Shown in pieces: positions 41,319-50,193 of a DNA stretch of 64,000 bases. The first letter of the stretch is position 1. Each line of letters opens with the position of its first letter. A model generated the notes under the pieces. The model was not told the origin of the DNA, did no database searches, and saw only the letters and a program-made list of their open reading frames with translations. A program made the position numbers and the translations under genes. This stretch comes from Neisseria lactamica NS19 (lineage in GTDB: Bacteria > Pseudomonadota > Gammaproteobacteria > Burkholderiales > Neisseriaceae), in contig AEPI01000121.1 of assembly GCA_000193795.2 (NCBI GenBank), positions 72,891 to 136,890 of the forward strand, written 5' to 3'.

Positions 41319-42689
41319 ATGTCTTCCCCTTCAAATACCAACCGTCAAACCTGGTCCAGCCGTTTGACTTATATCCTTACCGTTGCCGGCGCGACTGTCG
41401 GTTTCGGCGCGACGTGGCGTTTCCCGTATTTGGTCGGTGAAAACGGCGGCGGCGCGTATGTGTTTTTATTCTGTATCGCGATGCTGGTTATCGGCATTCC
41501 GATGATTTTGGTGGAAAACGTCATCGGACGGCGCAAAGGTGTGAACGCGTTGGATGCGTTCGGCGGCTCGATGAACGGCAAACCCGTTGCCAAAATTTGG
41601 AAGTTGGTCGGCTGGATGGGTTTGCTCGGCGCGTTCGGCATTATGGCTTATTACATGGTACTCGGCGGCTGGGTCATCAGCTATATCGTTAATATTATTA
41701 GCGGAAACCTGAATATTTCCAGCCCCGTCAACGGCGGAATAACGAAAAGTTTCTTTACCGAACACATTGAAAACAGCCCTTGGGAAATTGCGTTCTACAC
41801 TTTCTTGTTTGTCGTTGTGAACCAATGGATTTTGGTCAAAGGCGTTATCGGCGGTATTGAAAAAGCGGCAAAATACCTGATGCCGCTGCTGTTTTTGTTT
41901 CTAATCGCGATGGTCGTCCGCAACGTTACCCTTCCGGGCGCGATGGAAGGGGTTGCTTTCTATCTGAAACCTGATTTCAGCAAGATTACCGCCGAACTGT
42001 TCGTCTTCGTTTTGGGACAGGTATTTTTTGCCTTGAGCCTGGGTTTCGGCGTGATGATTACCTTGTCCAGCTATTTGGATAAAAACGAAAATCTGGTTCA
42101 AACGGCAGTTATCACGGCTATTACCAATACCATCATCGCCGTACTGGCGGGCTTTATGATTTTCCCGTCGCTCTTCAGCTTCGGCGTTGCCCCAGATTCC
42201 GGCCCGACTTTGGTATTCCAAAGTTTGCCGATTGTGTTCTCGCATATGTGGGCAGGACCTGTTTTCGCCGTCATTTTCTTCTCGCTGCTCCTGATTGCCG
42301 CGTTGACGACTTCGCTGACGATTTATGAAGTGCTGATTACGACCATTCAGGAAAAAACCAAAATCCGCCGCACCGCCGCGATTACCATCGTACTGGCAGG
42401 TATTTTTATCTTCGGCAATATTCCGTCCATTCTGAGCTACGGCCCGTGGAAAGACGTTTCCATATTCGGCAAAAATATTTTCGATGCCTTCGACTACATC
42501 AGCGGCAACATCTTGTTTATGCTGACCGCGCTCGGTTCCGCGCTGTTTGTCGGTTTCGTGATGAAGGACGAAGCGAAGGACGAATTGCTTTATAAAGGCA
42601 ACCATACGACCGTCAACATTTGGTTTGCCTATGTGAAATACCTCGTGCCCCTCGTAATCCTGCTGATTTTTGTCAGCAACCTTTTCTGA
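41319..42689 (+). CDS. Neurotransmitter:sodium symporter (NSS/SNF) family transporter
   Basis: A 456-residue membrane protein with 11-12 helices. The first helix has GATVGFGATWRFPYLVGENGG, matching the unwound sodium- and substrate-binding segment of LeuT-type carriers. It should import an amino acid with Na+; bacterial members take up Trp, Tyr, Ala or Leu, but the substrate cannot be read here. The ATG at 41319 (MSSPSNTNRQ) is the natural start. An inverted-DUS terminator follows. Confidence 0.9.
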   Translation: MSSPSNTNRQTWSSRLTYILTVAGATVGFGATWRFPYLVGENGGGAYVFLFCIAMLVIGIPMILVENVIGRRKGVNALDAFGGSMNGKPVAKIWKLVGWMGLLGAFGIMAYYMVLGGWVISYIVNIISGNLNISSPVNGGITKSFFTEHIENSPWEIAFYTFLFVVVNQWILVKGVIGGIEKAAKYLMPLLFLFLIAMVVRNVTLPGAMEGVAFYLKPDFSKITAELFVFVLGQVFFALSLGFGVMITLSSYLDKNENLVQTAVITAITNTIIAVLAGFMIFPSLFSFGVAPDSGPTLVFQSLPIVFSHMWAGPVFAVIFFSLLLIAALTTSLTIYEVLITTIQEKTKIRRTAAITIVLAGIFIFGNIPSILSYGPWKDVSIFGKNIFDAFDYISGNILFMLTALGSALFVGFVMKDEAKDELLYKGNHTTVNIWFAYVKYLVPLVILLIFVSNLF

Positions 42690-42702
42690 TTCACCCCAAT
42701 TA

Positions 42703-42738
42703 ATGCCGTCTGAAAGCCATACCCCTTTCAGACGGCAT
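42703..42738. terminator. Inverted DUS hairpin after the NSS transporter gene
   Basis: ATGCCGTCTGAAAG and CTTTCAGACGGCAT with an 8-base loop, 13 bases after the stop. Confidence 0.75.
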
Positions 42739-42935
42739 TGCCTTGATTCCTGACACAATACACCCGCAACTCCGGAATCCGAACCGGCTTGCCGGCTTCT
42801 GTCGGATGCTTCCGGGCAGGCGGCGTTCCGTCCGCTTAGACAATCATCCTTCAAAACAGGTAGAATCCGTCCCAAACGGAAACACGCCCTTCGGACGGCA
42901 AAACCCATACCCCAAACCATCAGGAATCCCCCCTT

Positions 42936-43592
42936 ATGAACAGACAAAAAGTCATCGCCATCGACGGCCCCGGCGCATCGGGCAAAGGTACGGTCGCCGC
43001 CCGCATCGCCGCCGCATTGGGATACGATTATCTCGACACCGGCGCGCTCTACCGCCTGACCGCCCTATATGCACAAAAACAAGGCGTGGAATGGCACGAT
43101 GAAGAAAACGTTTCCTCACTTGCCGAAAAACTGCCCGCCGTATTTTCAGGCAGCCGCATCCTGCTCGACGGCGAAGACGTTTCAGACGGCATCCGGACAG
43201 AAGCCATAGGTATGGGGGCATCCGCCGTCGCGCAATTGCCGAAAGTCCGCGCCGCCCTGCTCCAACGACAACGCGATTTTCTGACCGAAAAAGGACTGGT
43301 CGCCGACGGACGGGACACCGGATCGGTCGTCTTCCCCTGGGCCGAACTCAAAATCTTCCTGACGGCAGAATCCAAAATCAGGGCGGAACGCCGCGCCAAA
43401 CAAATCGGCATCCCCTGCGAAGGCGCGGCATTCGACCGCATCCTGTCCGACATCGAAGCCAGGGACGAAGCAGACCGAAACCGCACGCTGGCCCCCCTGA
43501 AACAGCAGCCCGATGCCCGACTTCTGGACACAAGCCATATGGGCATAGAAGAAACTGTAAAAAAAGTGCTTGATTGGTATCGTGAAGTTTAA
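42936..43592 (+). CDS. cmk: Cytidylate kinase
   Basis: A 218-residue nucleotide kinase phosphorylating CMP and dCMP. The P-loop GPGASGKGT is at residues 10-18, followed by YLDTGALYR and the GRDTGSVVFP motif near 125. GGAATCCCCCCTT precedes the ATG at 42936. Upstream of rpsA, the same order as in E. coli (cmk-rpsA-ihfB), so this is a conserved cluster. Confidence 0.96.
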   Translation: MNRQKVIAIDGPGASGKGTVAARIAAALGYDYLDTGALYRLTALYAQKQGVEWHDEENVSSLAEKLPAVFSGSRILLDGEDVSDGIRTEAIGMGASAVAQLPKVRAALLQRQRDFLTEKGLVADGRDTGSVVFPWAELKIFLTAESKIRAERRAKQIGIPCEGAAFDRILSDIEARDEADRNRTLAPLKQQPDARLLDTSHMGIEETVKKVLDWYREV

Positions 43593-43601
43593 ATTTTCAG
43601 G

Positions 43602-43747
43602 TATAATCGCCCACGCCTCGCTTCAGACGGCATAAAAACACACAGATGCCGTCTGAAGCCTTTATTTGCCCGCCTGCCGCGCCAAGGGCGGCAGGCATTT
43701 CCCAACTTAACCCGCACCCCTTGGCGGTGTACCGAAAAGAGTTATAT
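43602..43747 (+). promoter_or_regulatory. rpsA promoter element and structured leader
   Basis: TATAAT at 43602-43607 lies 10 bases after the cmk stop. The ~135-base leader then contains an inverted-DUS hairpin (GCTTCAGACGGCAT at 43620, ATGCCGTCTGAAGC ending 43659) and a second perfect hairpin GCCTGCCGC / GCGGCAGGC at 43672-43696. No U-run follows either. They may end cmk transcripts, or regulate rpsA, whose E. coli counterpart is autoregulated through its leader. Confidence 0.55.
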
Positions 43748-45433
43748 ATGTCTATGGAAAATTTTGCCCAGCTGCTTGAAGAAAGCTTTACCCTGCAAGA
43801 AATGAACCCGGGTGAGGTGATTACTGCCGAAGTAGTCAGCATCGATCAAAACTTCGTTACCGTAAACGCAGGCCTGAAATCAGAATCCCTGATTGACGTT
43901 GCCGAATTCAAAAACGCTCAGGGCGAGATTGAAGTTAAAGTTGGCGACTTCGTTACCGTTACCATCGAATCCGTCGAAAACGGCTTCGGCGAAACCAAAC
44001 TGTCCCGCGAAAAAGCCAAACGCGCAGCCGATTGGATTGCCTTGGAAGAAGCCATGGAAAACGGCGACATCCTGTCCGGCATCATCAACGGCAAAGTCAA
44101 AGGCGGTCTGACCGTTATGATCAACAGCATCCGCGCATTCCTGCCGGGTTCTTTGGTTGACGTACGTCCCGTTAAAGACACTTCCCACTTTGAAGGAAAA
44201 GAAATCGAATTCAAAGTCATCAAACTGGACAAAAAACGCAACAACGTCGTCGTTTCCCGCCGCGCCGTTCTGGAAGCCACTTTGGGCGAAGAACGCAAAG
44301 CCCTGCTGGAAAACCTGCAAGAAGGCGCGATCATCAAAGGCGTGGTCAAAAATATTACCGATTACGGCGCATTTGTCGACTTGGGCGGCATCGACGGCCT
44401 GCTGCACATTACCGATTTGGCTTGGCGGCGCGTCAAACACCCGAGCGAAGTATTGGAAGTCGGTCAGGAAGTCGAAGCCAAAGTATTGAAATTCGACCAG
44501 GAAAAACAACGCGTTTCCTTGGGCATGAAACAACTGGGCGAAGATCCTTGGAGCGGTCTGACCCGCCGTTATCCGCAAGGCACCCGCCTGTTCGGCAAAG
44601 TATCCAACCTGACCGACTACGGCGCATTTGTCGAAATCGAACAAGGCATCGAAGGCTTGGTACACGTTTCCGAAATGGACTGGACCAACAAAAACGTACA
44701 CCCGAGCAAAGTCGTACAATTGGGCGACGAAGTCGAAGTGATGATCCTCGAAATCGACGAAAACCGCCGCCGCATCTCCTTGGGTATGAAACAATGCCGG
44801 GCCAATCCTTGGGAAGAGTTTGCCGCCAACCACAACAAAGGCGACAAAATTTCCGGCGCGGTTAAATCCATCACCGATTTCGGCATCTTCGTCGGCCTGC
44901 CCGGCGGCATTGACGGTCTGGTTCACTTGTCCGACCTGTCTTGGACGGAAGCCGGAGAAGAAGCCGTACGCAAATACAAAAAAGGCGAAGAAGTCGAAGC
45001 CGTCGTATTGGCAATCGATGTTGAAAAAGAACGCATCTCTTTGGGTATCAAACAACTGGAAGGCGATCCGTTCGGCAACTTCATCAGTGTGAACGACAAA
45101 GGTTCTTTGGTTAAAGGCACTGTGAAATCTGTCGATGCGAAAGGTGCTGTTGTCGCCCTGTCCGACGAAGTGGAAGGCTACCTGCCCGCTTCGGAATTTG
45201 CAGCCGACCGCGTTGAAGACCTGAGCACCAAACTGAAAGAAGGCGAAGAAGTTGAAGCCGTTGTCTTAACCGTCGACCGCAAAAACCGCAGCATCAAACT
45301 CTCCGTCAAAGCCAAAGATGCCAAGGAAAGCCGCGAAGCACTGAACTCCGTCAATGCCGCCGCCAATGCAAATGCCGGTACCACCAGCTTGGGAGACCTG
45401 CTGAAAGCCAAACTCTCCGGCGAGCAAGAATAA
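43748..45433 (+). CDS. rpsA: 30S ribosomal protein S1
   Basis: A 561-residue protein with six S1/OB-fold repeats; those from about residue 190 on carry the consensus pattern (GVVKNITDYGAFVDLGGIDG, LTDYGAFVEI, ITDFGIFVGLPGGIDG). It binds mRNA to the 30S subunit for translation initiation. The ATG at 43748 (MSMENFAQLLEES) is preceded by AAAAGAG. ihfB follows after 10 bases, in the classic order. Confidence 0.97.
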   Translation: MSMENFAQLLEESFTLQEMNPGEVITAEVVSIDQNFVTVNAGLKSESLIDVAEFKNAQGEIEVKVGDFVTVTIESVENGFGETKLSREKAKRAADWIALEEAMENGDILSGIINGKVKGGLTVMINSIRAFLPGSLVDVRPVKDTSHFEGKEIEFKVIKLDKKRNNVVVSRRAVLEATLGEERKALLENLQEGAIIKGVVKNITDYGAFVDLGGIDGLLHITDLAWRRVKHPSEVLEVGQEVEAKVLKFDQEKQRVSLGMKQLGEDPWSGLTRRYPQGTRLFGKVSNLTDYGAFVEIEQGIEGLVHVSEMDWTNKNVHPSKVVQLGDEVEVMILEIDENRRRISLGMKQCRANPWEEFAANHNKGDKISGAVKSITDFGIFVGLPGGIDGLVHLSDLSWTEAGEEAVRKYKKGEEVEAVVLAIDVEKERISLGIKQLEGDPFGNFISVNDKGSLVKGTVKSVDAKGAVVALSDEVEGYLPASEFAADRVEDLSTKLKEGEEVEAVVLTVDRKNRSIKLSVKAKDAKESREALNSVNAAANANAGTTSLGDLLKAKLSGEQE

Positions 45434-45443
45434 GGTTGCAGAC

Positions 45444-45758
45444 ATGACGAAGTCCGAGTTAATGGTTCGCCTGGCAGAAGTATTTGCCGCCAAAAACGGC
45501 ACGCATCTTCTGGCAAAAGACGTAGAGTACAGCGTAAAAGTCTTGGTTGACACCATGACCCGATCGCTTGCCCGAGGTCAACGCATCGAAATTCGCGGTT
45601 TCGGCAGCTTCGATTTGAACCATCGTCCTGCCCGTATCGGCCGCAACCCCAAAACCGGAGAGCGCGTGGAGGTACCTGAAAAACACGTACCCCACTTCAA
45701 ACCCGGTAAAGAGTTGCGCGAACGGGTTGACTTGGCTTTAAAAGAAAATGCCAACTAA
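45444..45758 (+). CDS. ihfB: Integration host factor beta subunit
   Basis: A 104-residue DNA-bending protein forming a heterodimer with IhfA. The DNA-binding arm GFGSFDLNHRPARIGRNPKTGE contains the intercalating Pro. The C-terminus KELRERVDLALKENAN is a little longer than the E. coli subunit. It is co-transcribed with rpsA and ends in a strong terminator. Confidence 0.96.
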   Translation: MTKSELMVRLAEVFAAKNGTHLLAKDVEYSVKVLVDTMTRSLARGQRIEIRGFGSFDLNHRPARIGRNPKTGERVEVPEKHVPHFKPGKELRERVDLALKENAN

Positions 45759-45770
45759 ACCTTAGCATCA

Positions 45771-45798
45771 AAACGCCGCTTCCAAGCGGCGTTTTTTT
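45771..45798 (+). terminator. Intrinsic terminator of the rpsA-ihfB operon
   Basis: AAACGCCGCTT / AAGCGGCGTTT with loop CC, then T7. Confidence 0.95.
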
Positions 45799-45951
45799 CT
45801 GTGGTTTAACTTCCTTCTCTGCTTCAATACCTTGAGCCAAACAAGTAGCGGATTAAGGTGGATTTTTTATAATCGCCTACAATCCGCTTTAAACAGCAAA
45901 TTGTTGATTCTTATTGAGAAAAATACAAAAATTCCGCTTATTGCACGGAAA

Positions 45952-46359
45952 CTAAGCCGTTTCAGGAATTTGCGGCAAATTTACGGCTTTTACCGAACCT
46001 AATGCTTTCGCTTTTTGGTAAAACGCTAATTTGTATTCAAGCAAATCTAAATAACGTTTTAATTCGGCAATCTGACACTTCACATTTTCTATTTGATTTT
46101 CAAACAAGGAAAGGCGTTCTTCAATGGTATCGTCGCCGATGATGGTACATTCCGCAAAACGTTTGATATCTTTTAAGCTCATTCCCGTATTTTTCAAGCA
46201 TTGCAATAAACTCAACCATTGCAAATCGTTATTGGTAAAACACCGGTTACCGTATTCATCACGTCCGATATTGGGCAACAAGCCTTCTTTGTCGTAAAAG
46301 CGTAAGGTGTGGGCGGAGATGCCCATTTTTTTGGCGGCTTTGGCAGTGGTATAAGCCAT
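45952..46359 (-). CDS. nmlR: MerR-family regulator NmlR
   Basis: A 135-residue regulator with an N-terminal winged helix (AAKKMGISAHTLRFYDKEGLLP) and a dimerisation coiled coil. It has several Cys (FAECTIIG, VKCQIAE); in NmlR-type proteins the thiol senses aldehydes or nitrosothiols and turns on adhC and estD. Its start at 46359 (MAYTTAKAA) is preferred over an upstream alternative. It is divergent from adhC across a textbook MerR-type operator. The block from nmlR to estD is lower in GC than its flanks and without DUS. Confidence 0.93.
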   Translation of the reverse strand: MAYTTAKAAKKMGISAHTLRFYDKEGLLPNIGRDEYGNRCFTNNDLQWLSLLQCLKNTGMSLKDIKRFAECTIIGDDTIEERLSLFENQIENVKCQIAELKRYLDLLEYKLAFYQKAKALGSVKAVNLPQIPETA

Positions 46360-46393
46360 TATTTTCCCTCTAAACAAAAATAGTAAAAAACAC

Positions 46394-46424
46394 TTGCCTT
46401 AGAGTGGACTCTAAAGTGTAAACT
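46394..46424 (+). promoter_or_regulatory. NmlR operator and adhC promoter
   Basis: TTGCCT (46394-46399), a 19-base spacer, then TAAACT (46419-46424). The perfect palindrome TTAGAGT-GG-ACTCTAA sits in the spacer at 46399-46414. A 19-base spacing with a central dyad is the hallmark of MerR-family activated promoters, where the regulator untwists the DNA. Confidence 0.9.
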
Positions 46425-46478
46425 GCCGCTATGTTGCTCAGACAAAGCTGCTTTGTCAATAAATCAAGAGGAAAGACA

Positions 46479-47614
46479 ATGGAAATGAAACAAACCGATT
46501 CAACCATCAAATCTCGTGCGGCGGTCGCATTCGCCCCAACCAACCCTTACAAATTGTGGAAATCGACGTAGAAATGCCGCGCAAAGGCGAGGTGTTAATT
46601 CGTAACACGCACACCGGCGTGTGTCATACTGATGCGTTTACGTTATCAGGAAGCGATCCGGAAGGCGTGTTTCCTGTAGTGCTTGGACACGAAGGTGCAG
46701 GCGTGGTTGTTGCGGTTGGCGAAGGTGTGTCAAGCGTAAAACCGGGCGATCACGTTATTCCGCTTTACACCGCCGAATGTGGCGAATGTGAGTTTTGCCT
46801 CTCGGGTAAAACCAACTTATGCGTCTCAGTGCGTGATACGCAAGGTAAAGGTTTAATGCCGGACGGCACGACGCGCTTTTCTTATCAAGGTCAGCCGATC
46901 TATCACTATATGGGCTGTTCGACTTTCAGTGAATACTCAGTTGTTGCCGAAGTTTCACTGGCGAAAATCAACCCGGAAGCCAACCACGAACAAGTATGTT
47001 TGCTCGGCTGCGGCGTTACCACAGGTATTGGTGCGGTACATAACACGGCAAAAGTGCAAGAAGGCGACTCTGTTGCCGTGTTTGGCTTGGGGGCGATTGG
47101 TTTGGCGGTGGTGCAAGGTGCGCGTCAAGCCAAAGCCGGCCGTATTATCACCATTGATACCAATCCTTCAAAATTCGAGTTGGCAAAACAGTTTGGTGCA
47201 ACCGATTGTTTGAACCCGAACGATTACGATAAACCAATCAAAGATGTGTTGTTAGACATCAACAAATGGGGCATCGACCATACCTTTGAATGTATCGGCA
47301 ATGTAAATGTAATGCGTCAGGCATTAGAAAGCGCACACCGTGGATGGGGACAATCCATTATCATCGGCGTAGCGGGTGCTGGCCAAGAAATTTCCACTCG
47401 TCCGTTCCAGTTGGTAACCGGCCGTGTTTGGAAAGGCACGGCATTTGGCGGCGTGAAAGGCCGCTCCGAGCTTCCGAAAATGGTGGAAGATTCAATGAAA
47501 GGCGACATCGAATTAGAACCGTTTGTAACCCATACAATGACGCTCGATCAAATCAATGAAGCCTTTGAGTTAATGCACGAAGGTAAATCGATCCGCGCTG
47601 TTATTCATTACTGA
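46479..47614 (+). pseudogene. adhC: Glutathione-dependent formaldehyde dehydrogenase / GSNO reductase (class III ADH), frameshifted
   Basis: The start ATG at 46479 follows AAGAGGAAAG. Translation gives MEMKQTDSTIKSRAAVAFAP and then leaves frame, ending at a TAG at 46569. One A is missing at 46538-46539 (CCAACC where CCAAACC is expected); adding it yields a 378-residue class III alcohol dehydrogenase. The rest is perfect: zinc ligands in GVCHTDAF, GHEGAG and CGECEFCLSGKTNLC, and the NAD motif FGLGAIGLAVVQGAR. The span, 1136 bases, is one short of a multiple of three. A shorter protein could start at an in-frame codon after the shift but would lose the N-terminus. I recall that adhC is reported non-functional in gonococcus, which would fit. 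Confidence 0.88.
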
Positions 47615-47622
47615 GGTACGCG

Positions 47623-48450
47623 ATGAAACTGATTGAACAACATCAAATTTTTGGCGGTTCGCAACAAGTTTGGGCGCATTATGCCCAAACGCTGCAATGC
47701 GAAATGAAATTTGCTGTCTATTTGCCGGATAATCCGGAGAATCGACCGCTTGGCGTGATTTATTGGCTTTCCGGCTTAACGTGTACGGAACAAAATTTCA
47801 TTACCAAATCAGGCTTCCAGCGTTATGCGGCAGAACATCAGGTGATTGTGGTTGCACCTGATACCAGCCCTCGCGGAGAGCAAGTGCCGAACGATGCGGC
47901 TTACGATTTAGGGCAAGGTGCGGGCTTTTATCTTAATGCGACCGAGCAGCCTTGGGCGACGAATTATCAAATGTATGATTATATCTTGAATGAATTACCT
48001 GATTTGATTGAAGCAAATTTCCCTACCAACGGCAAACGTTCCATTATGGGGCATTCAATGGGCGGACACGGCGCATTGGTATTGGCGCTGCGAAACCGGG
48101 AACGTTATCAAAGTGTCTCTGCCTTTTCGCCCATTTTGTCGCCAAGCCTTGTGCCTTGGGGAGAAAAAGCCTTTTCTGCCTATTTGGGAAAGGATCGCGA
48201 AAAATGGCAGCAATATGATGCCGACTCGCTCATCCGACAAGGCTGTAAGGTGCAAGGTATGCGCATTGATCAGGGCTTGGAAGATGAGTTTTTGCCGACA
48301 CAATTGCGTACCCAAGATTTTATCGAAACCTGTCGTGCGGCAAACCAACCGGCCGATGTGCGCTTCCACAAAGGCTATGATCACAGCTATTACTTCATCG
48401 CCGGTTTTATTGGCGAGCATATTGCCTATCACGCGGCATTTTTGAAGTAA
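47623..48450 (+). CDS. estD: S-formylglutathione hydrolase
   Basis: A 275-residue esterase of the alpha/beta-hydrolase fold, completing formaldehyde detoxification by splitting S-formylglutathione to formate and glutathione. The nucleophile is in GHSMGGHG near residue 147, the acid in GLEDEFL and the His in GYDHSYYF near 260. It starts 8 bases after adhC and should be under the same NmlR promoter. With adhC broken, estD may still clear S-formylglutathione formed spontaneously or supplied otherwise. Confidence 0.93.
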   Translation: MKLIEQHQIFGGSQQVWAHYAQTLQCEMKFAVYLPDNPENRPLGVIYWLSGLTCTEQNFITKSGFQRYAAEHQVIVVAPDTSPRGEQVPNDAAYDLGQGAGFYLNATEQPWATNYQMYDYILNELPDLIEANFPTNGKRSIMGHSMGGHGALVLALRNRERYQSVSAFSPILSPSLVPWGEKAFSAYLGKDREKWQQYDADSLIRQGCKVQGMRIDQGLEDEFLPTQLRTQDFIETCRAANQPADVRFHKGYDHSYYFIAGFIGEHIAYHAAFLK

Positions 48451-48980
48451 GCTAAAGCAAAGCAGTTTGGGATAGCCGGCACGAGGATAGTAAGAAGTGC
48501 CGGCAAAATACCGATATCAACGTATGCCGTCTGAACCCAAAGAAGCCTGCCCTACGGATTACCGAACCCGGCTCTTGATTTGATTAGTCTGATTGTTAAG
48601 CTTAAACCCTGATTGGTCAAACATTAAAACCGCCCGTATTTCCTACTTCACTTTCAGGCTTCGTATTATTCGTTGCCGAATTTGCATAAGCACCCTGTTC
48701 CTGTTGTGTTTTCGCCCCCTCCAAACTGACGGCGGCGTAACAGCTTCGCGATTCATCATCTGTTTCATTTATCCTTCTTCAATATTAAAACGCAGCCTGA
48801 AATAAAAGGCATTTTGGCTCATATCCGCACCATATTGAAACGCCGCCTTTGCTGATACAAGCTCCTTGTGCGCGTCATTATTCTTTTCCACGGAAAACGC
48901 CAAGCTTGAAGGAAATCATTTATAATACCGACGGTAAGCATTTTCTTTTTTTTGCCGCAAGAAGTATAACAAGGTTAAAT
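48451..48980. other. Intergenic region with gene relics between estD and zapE
   Basis: About 530 bases. One DUS lies at 48525. The rest holds short minus-strand coding remnants (see the pseudogene entry) and, at its right end, the promoter region of zapE, with TATAAT at 48920-48925. Confidence 0.6.
48617..48903 (-). pseudogene. Remnants of two small minus-strand genes
   Basis: From 48903 leftwards a frame reads LAFSVEKNNDAHKELVSAKA, then AFQYGADMSQNAFYFRLRFN and IEEG to a stop at 48769. GAAGGATAAATG links it to a second start, MKQMMNREAV, which runs out of frame; the adjacent frame continues as AVSLEGAKTQQEQGAYANSA, TNNTKPESEVGNTGGFNV and a stop at 48617. The residue composition is that of real protein, not of a shadow, and there is no gene on the opposite strand. 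I read this as the decayed 3' end of one gene and a frameshifted second small gene. Identity unknown. Confidence 0.45.
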
Positions 48981-50123
48981 ATGAGTAATAGAGACCAACT
49001 TTTTAAAGCCCCGCCGTTTGAAAACCACAGCCCGCTGACCTGGTATCAGGCCGCCTCACAACTGCCCAACTTCATCCGCGACGACGCACAGGCTGCCGCC
49101 ATCGGACACCTCGACCGGCTTTGGACTGAATTGATGATGTTCAAACGCAAAAGAAACCGTTTTTTAGGCAGGAGTCTGCGTTCTCCGCAAGTCCCCAAAG
49201 GGCTTTATTTCTATGGCGGGGTCGGACGCGGCAAGAGCTTTCTGATGGACGCTTTTTTCGGCTGCCTCCCTTACCGCCGCAAACGCCGCGTCCACTTTCA
49301 TGCCTTTATGGCAGAAATCCACCGGCGGCTGAAAGCCCTAAAAAGCGAAAGCAACCCGTTGAAATCCGTTGCCGCCGAGATTGCCAAAGAAACCCGCGTA
49401 TTGTGTTTTGACGAATTTCATGTCAGCGATATTGCGGATGCAATGATTTTAGGCCGCCTGCTGGAAAACCTGCTGAACGAAGGCGTTGTTTTGGTGGCGA
49501 CTTCAAACTACGCCCCTTCCGAACTCTACCCCCAAGGTCAAAACCGAAGCAGTTTTCTTCCTACAATCGCGCTCATCGAGTCCAGCCTGACCGTCTTAAA
49601 CGTCGACGGCGGGGAAGACTACCGGCTGCGTACCCTCCGCCCCGCCGAGATTTTCTTTACCCCTGCCAATGAAGAAAATGAGGCAAAACTGGCAAAACTG
49701 TTCAAAGAAATGACAGGCATTACCGATTTGAACCCCGGTATCGGCACCATCCACGGTCGGGAGATTCCGCATAAGGCCGAATCCGGCCGTGCCATATGGT
49801 TTGATTTCCGCGCACTGTGCTTCGGCCCGAGATCGCAATCCGACTATCTGTATTTGGCCGAACATTATGAAATGGTTTTTGTTTCAGGTTTGGAACAACT
49901 CTCTCCCCAAGAAAAGGCGGAGGCGCGGCGGCTGACTTGGCTGATTGACGTACTCTACGATTTCCGGGTCAAACTGTGTGCCACCGGCGCGGTAGATGTC
50001 AACCATATCTATACAGAAGGCGATTTTGCCGAAGAATTTACCCGCACCGCCAGCCGGATGGTTGAAATGCAGTCCGAAGTTTATTTGGAACAGCCCCATC
50101 TGACCTTATCCCCGAAGGATTAG
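48981..50123 (+). CDS. zapE: AFG1-like ATPase, cell division protein ZapE
   Basis: A 380-residue cytoplasmic P-loop ATPase. Walker A is GGVGRGKSFLMD near residue 78, Walker B LCFDEFHVSD near 140, and the ATSNYAPSELYPQG sensor region is near 174. ZapE acts on the Z-ring under stress in E. coli. The start at 48981 (MSNRDQLFK) has AAGG upstream. ndk follows 70 bases on. Confidence 0.92.
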   Translation: MSNRDQLFKAPPFENHSPLTWYQAASQLPNFIRDDAQAAAIGHLDRLWTELMMFKRKRNRFLGRSLRSPQVPKGLYFYGGVGRGKSFLMDAFFGCLPYRRKRRVHFHAFMAEIHRRLKALKSESNPLKSVAAEIAKETRVLCFDEFHVSDIADAMILGRLLENLLNEGVVLVATSNYAPSELYPQGQNRSSFLPTIALIESSLTVLNVDGGEDYRLRTLRPAEIFFTPANEENEAKLAKLFKEMTGITDLNPGIGTIHGREIPHKAESGRAIWFDFRALCFGPRSQSDYLYLAEHYEMVFVSGLEQLSPQEKAEARRLTWLIDVLYDFRVKLCATGAVDVNHIYTEGDFAEEFTRTASRMVEMQSEVYLEQPHLTLSPKD

Positions 50124-50193
50124 GCCGGATAAATTTTTTCTCGATAAAATAATACTGTCTCTAACTTTCATAAATAAAAAATAAGGATGCAAT

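Noticed and set aside
43880..45055. 391-codon open frame antisense to rpsA
   Set aside because: Shadow of the repeated S1 domains; Phe/Asp-rich nonsense.
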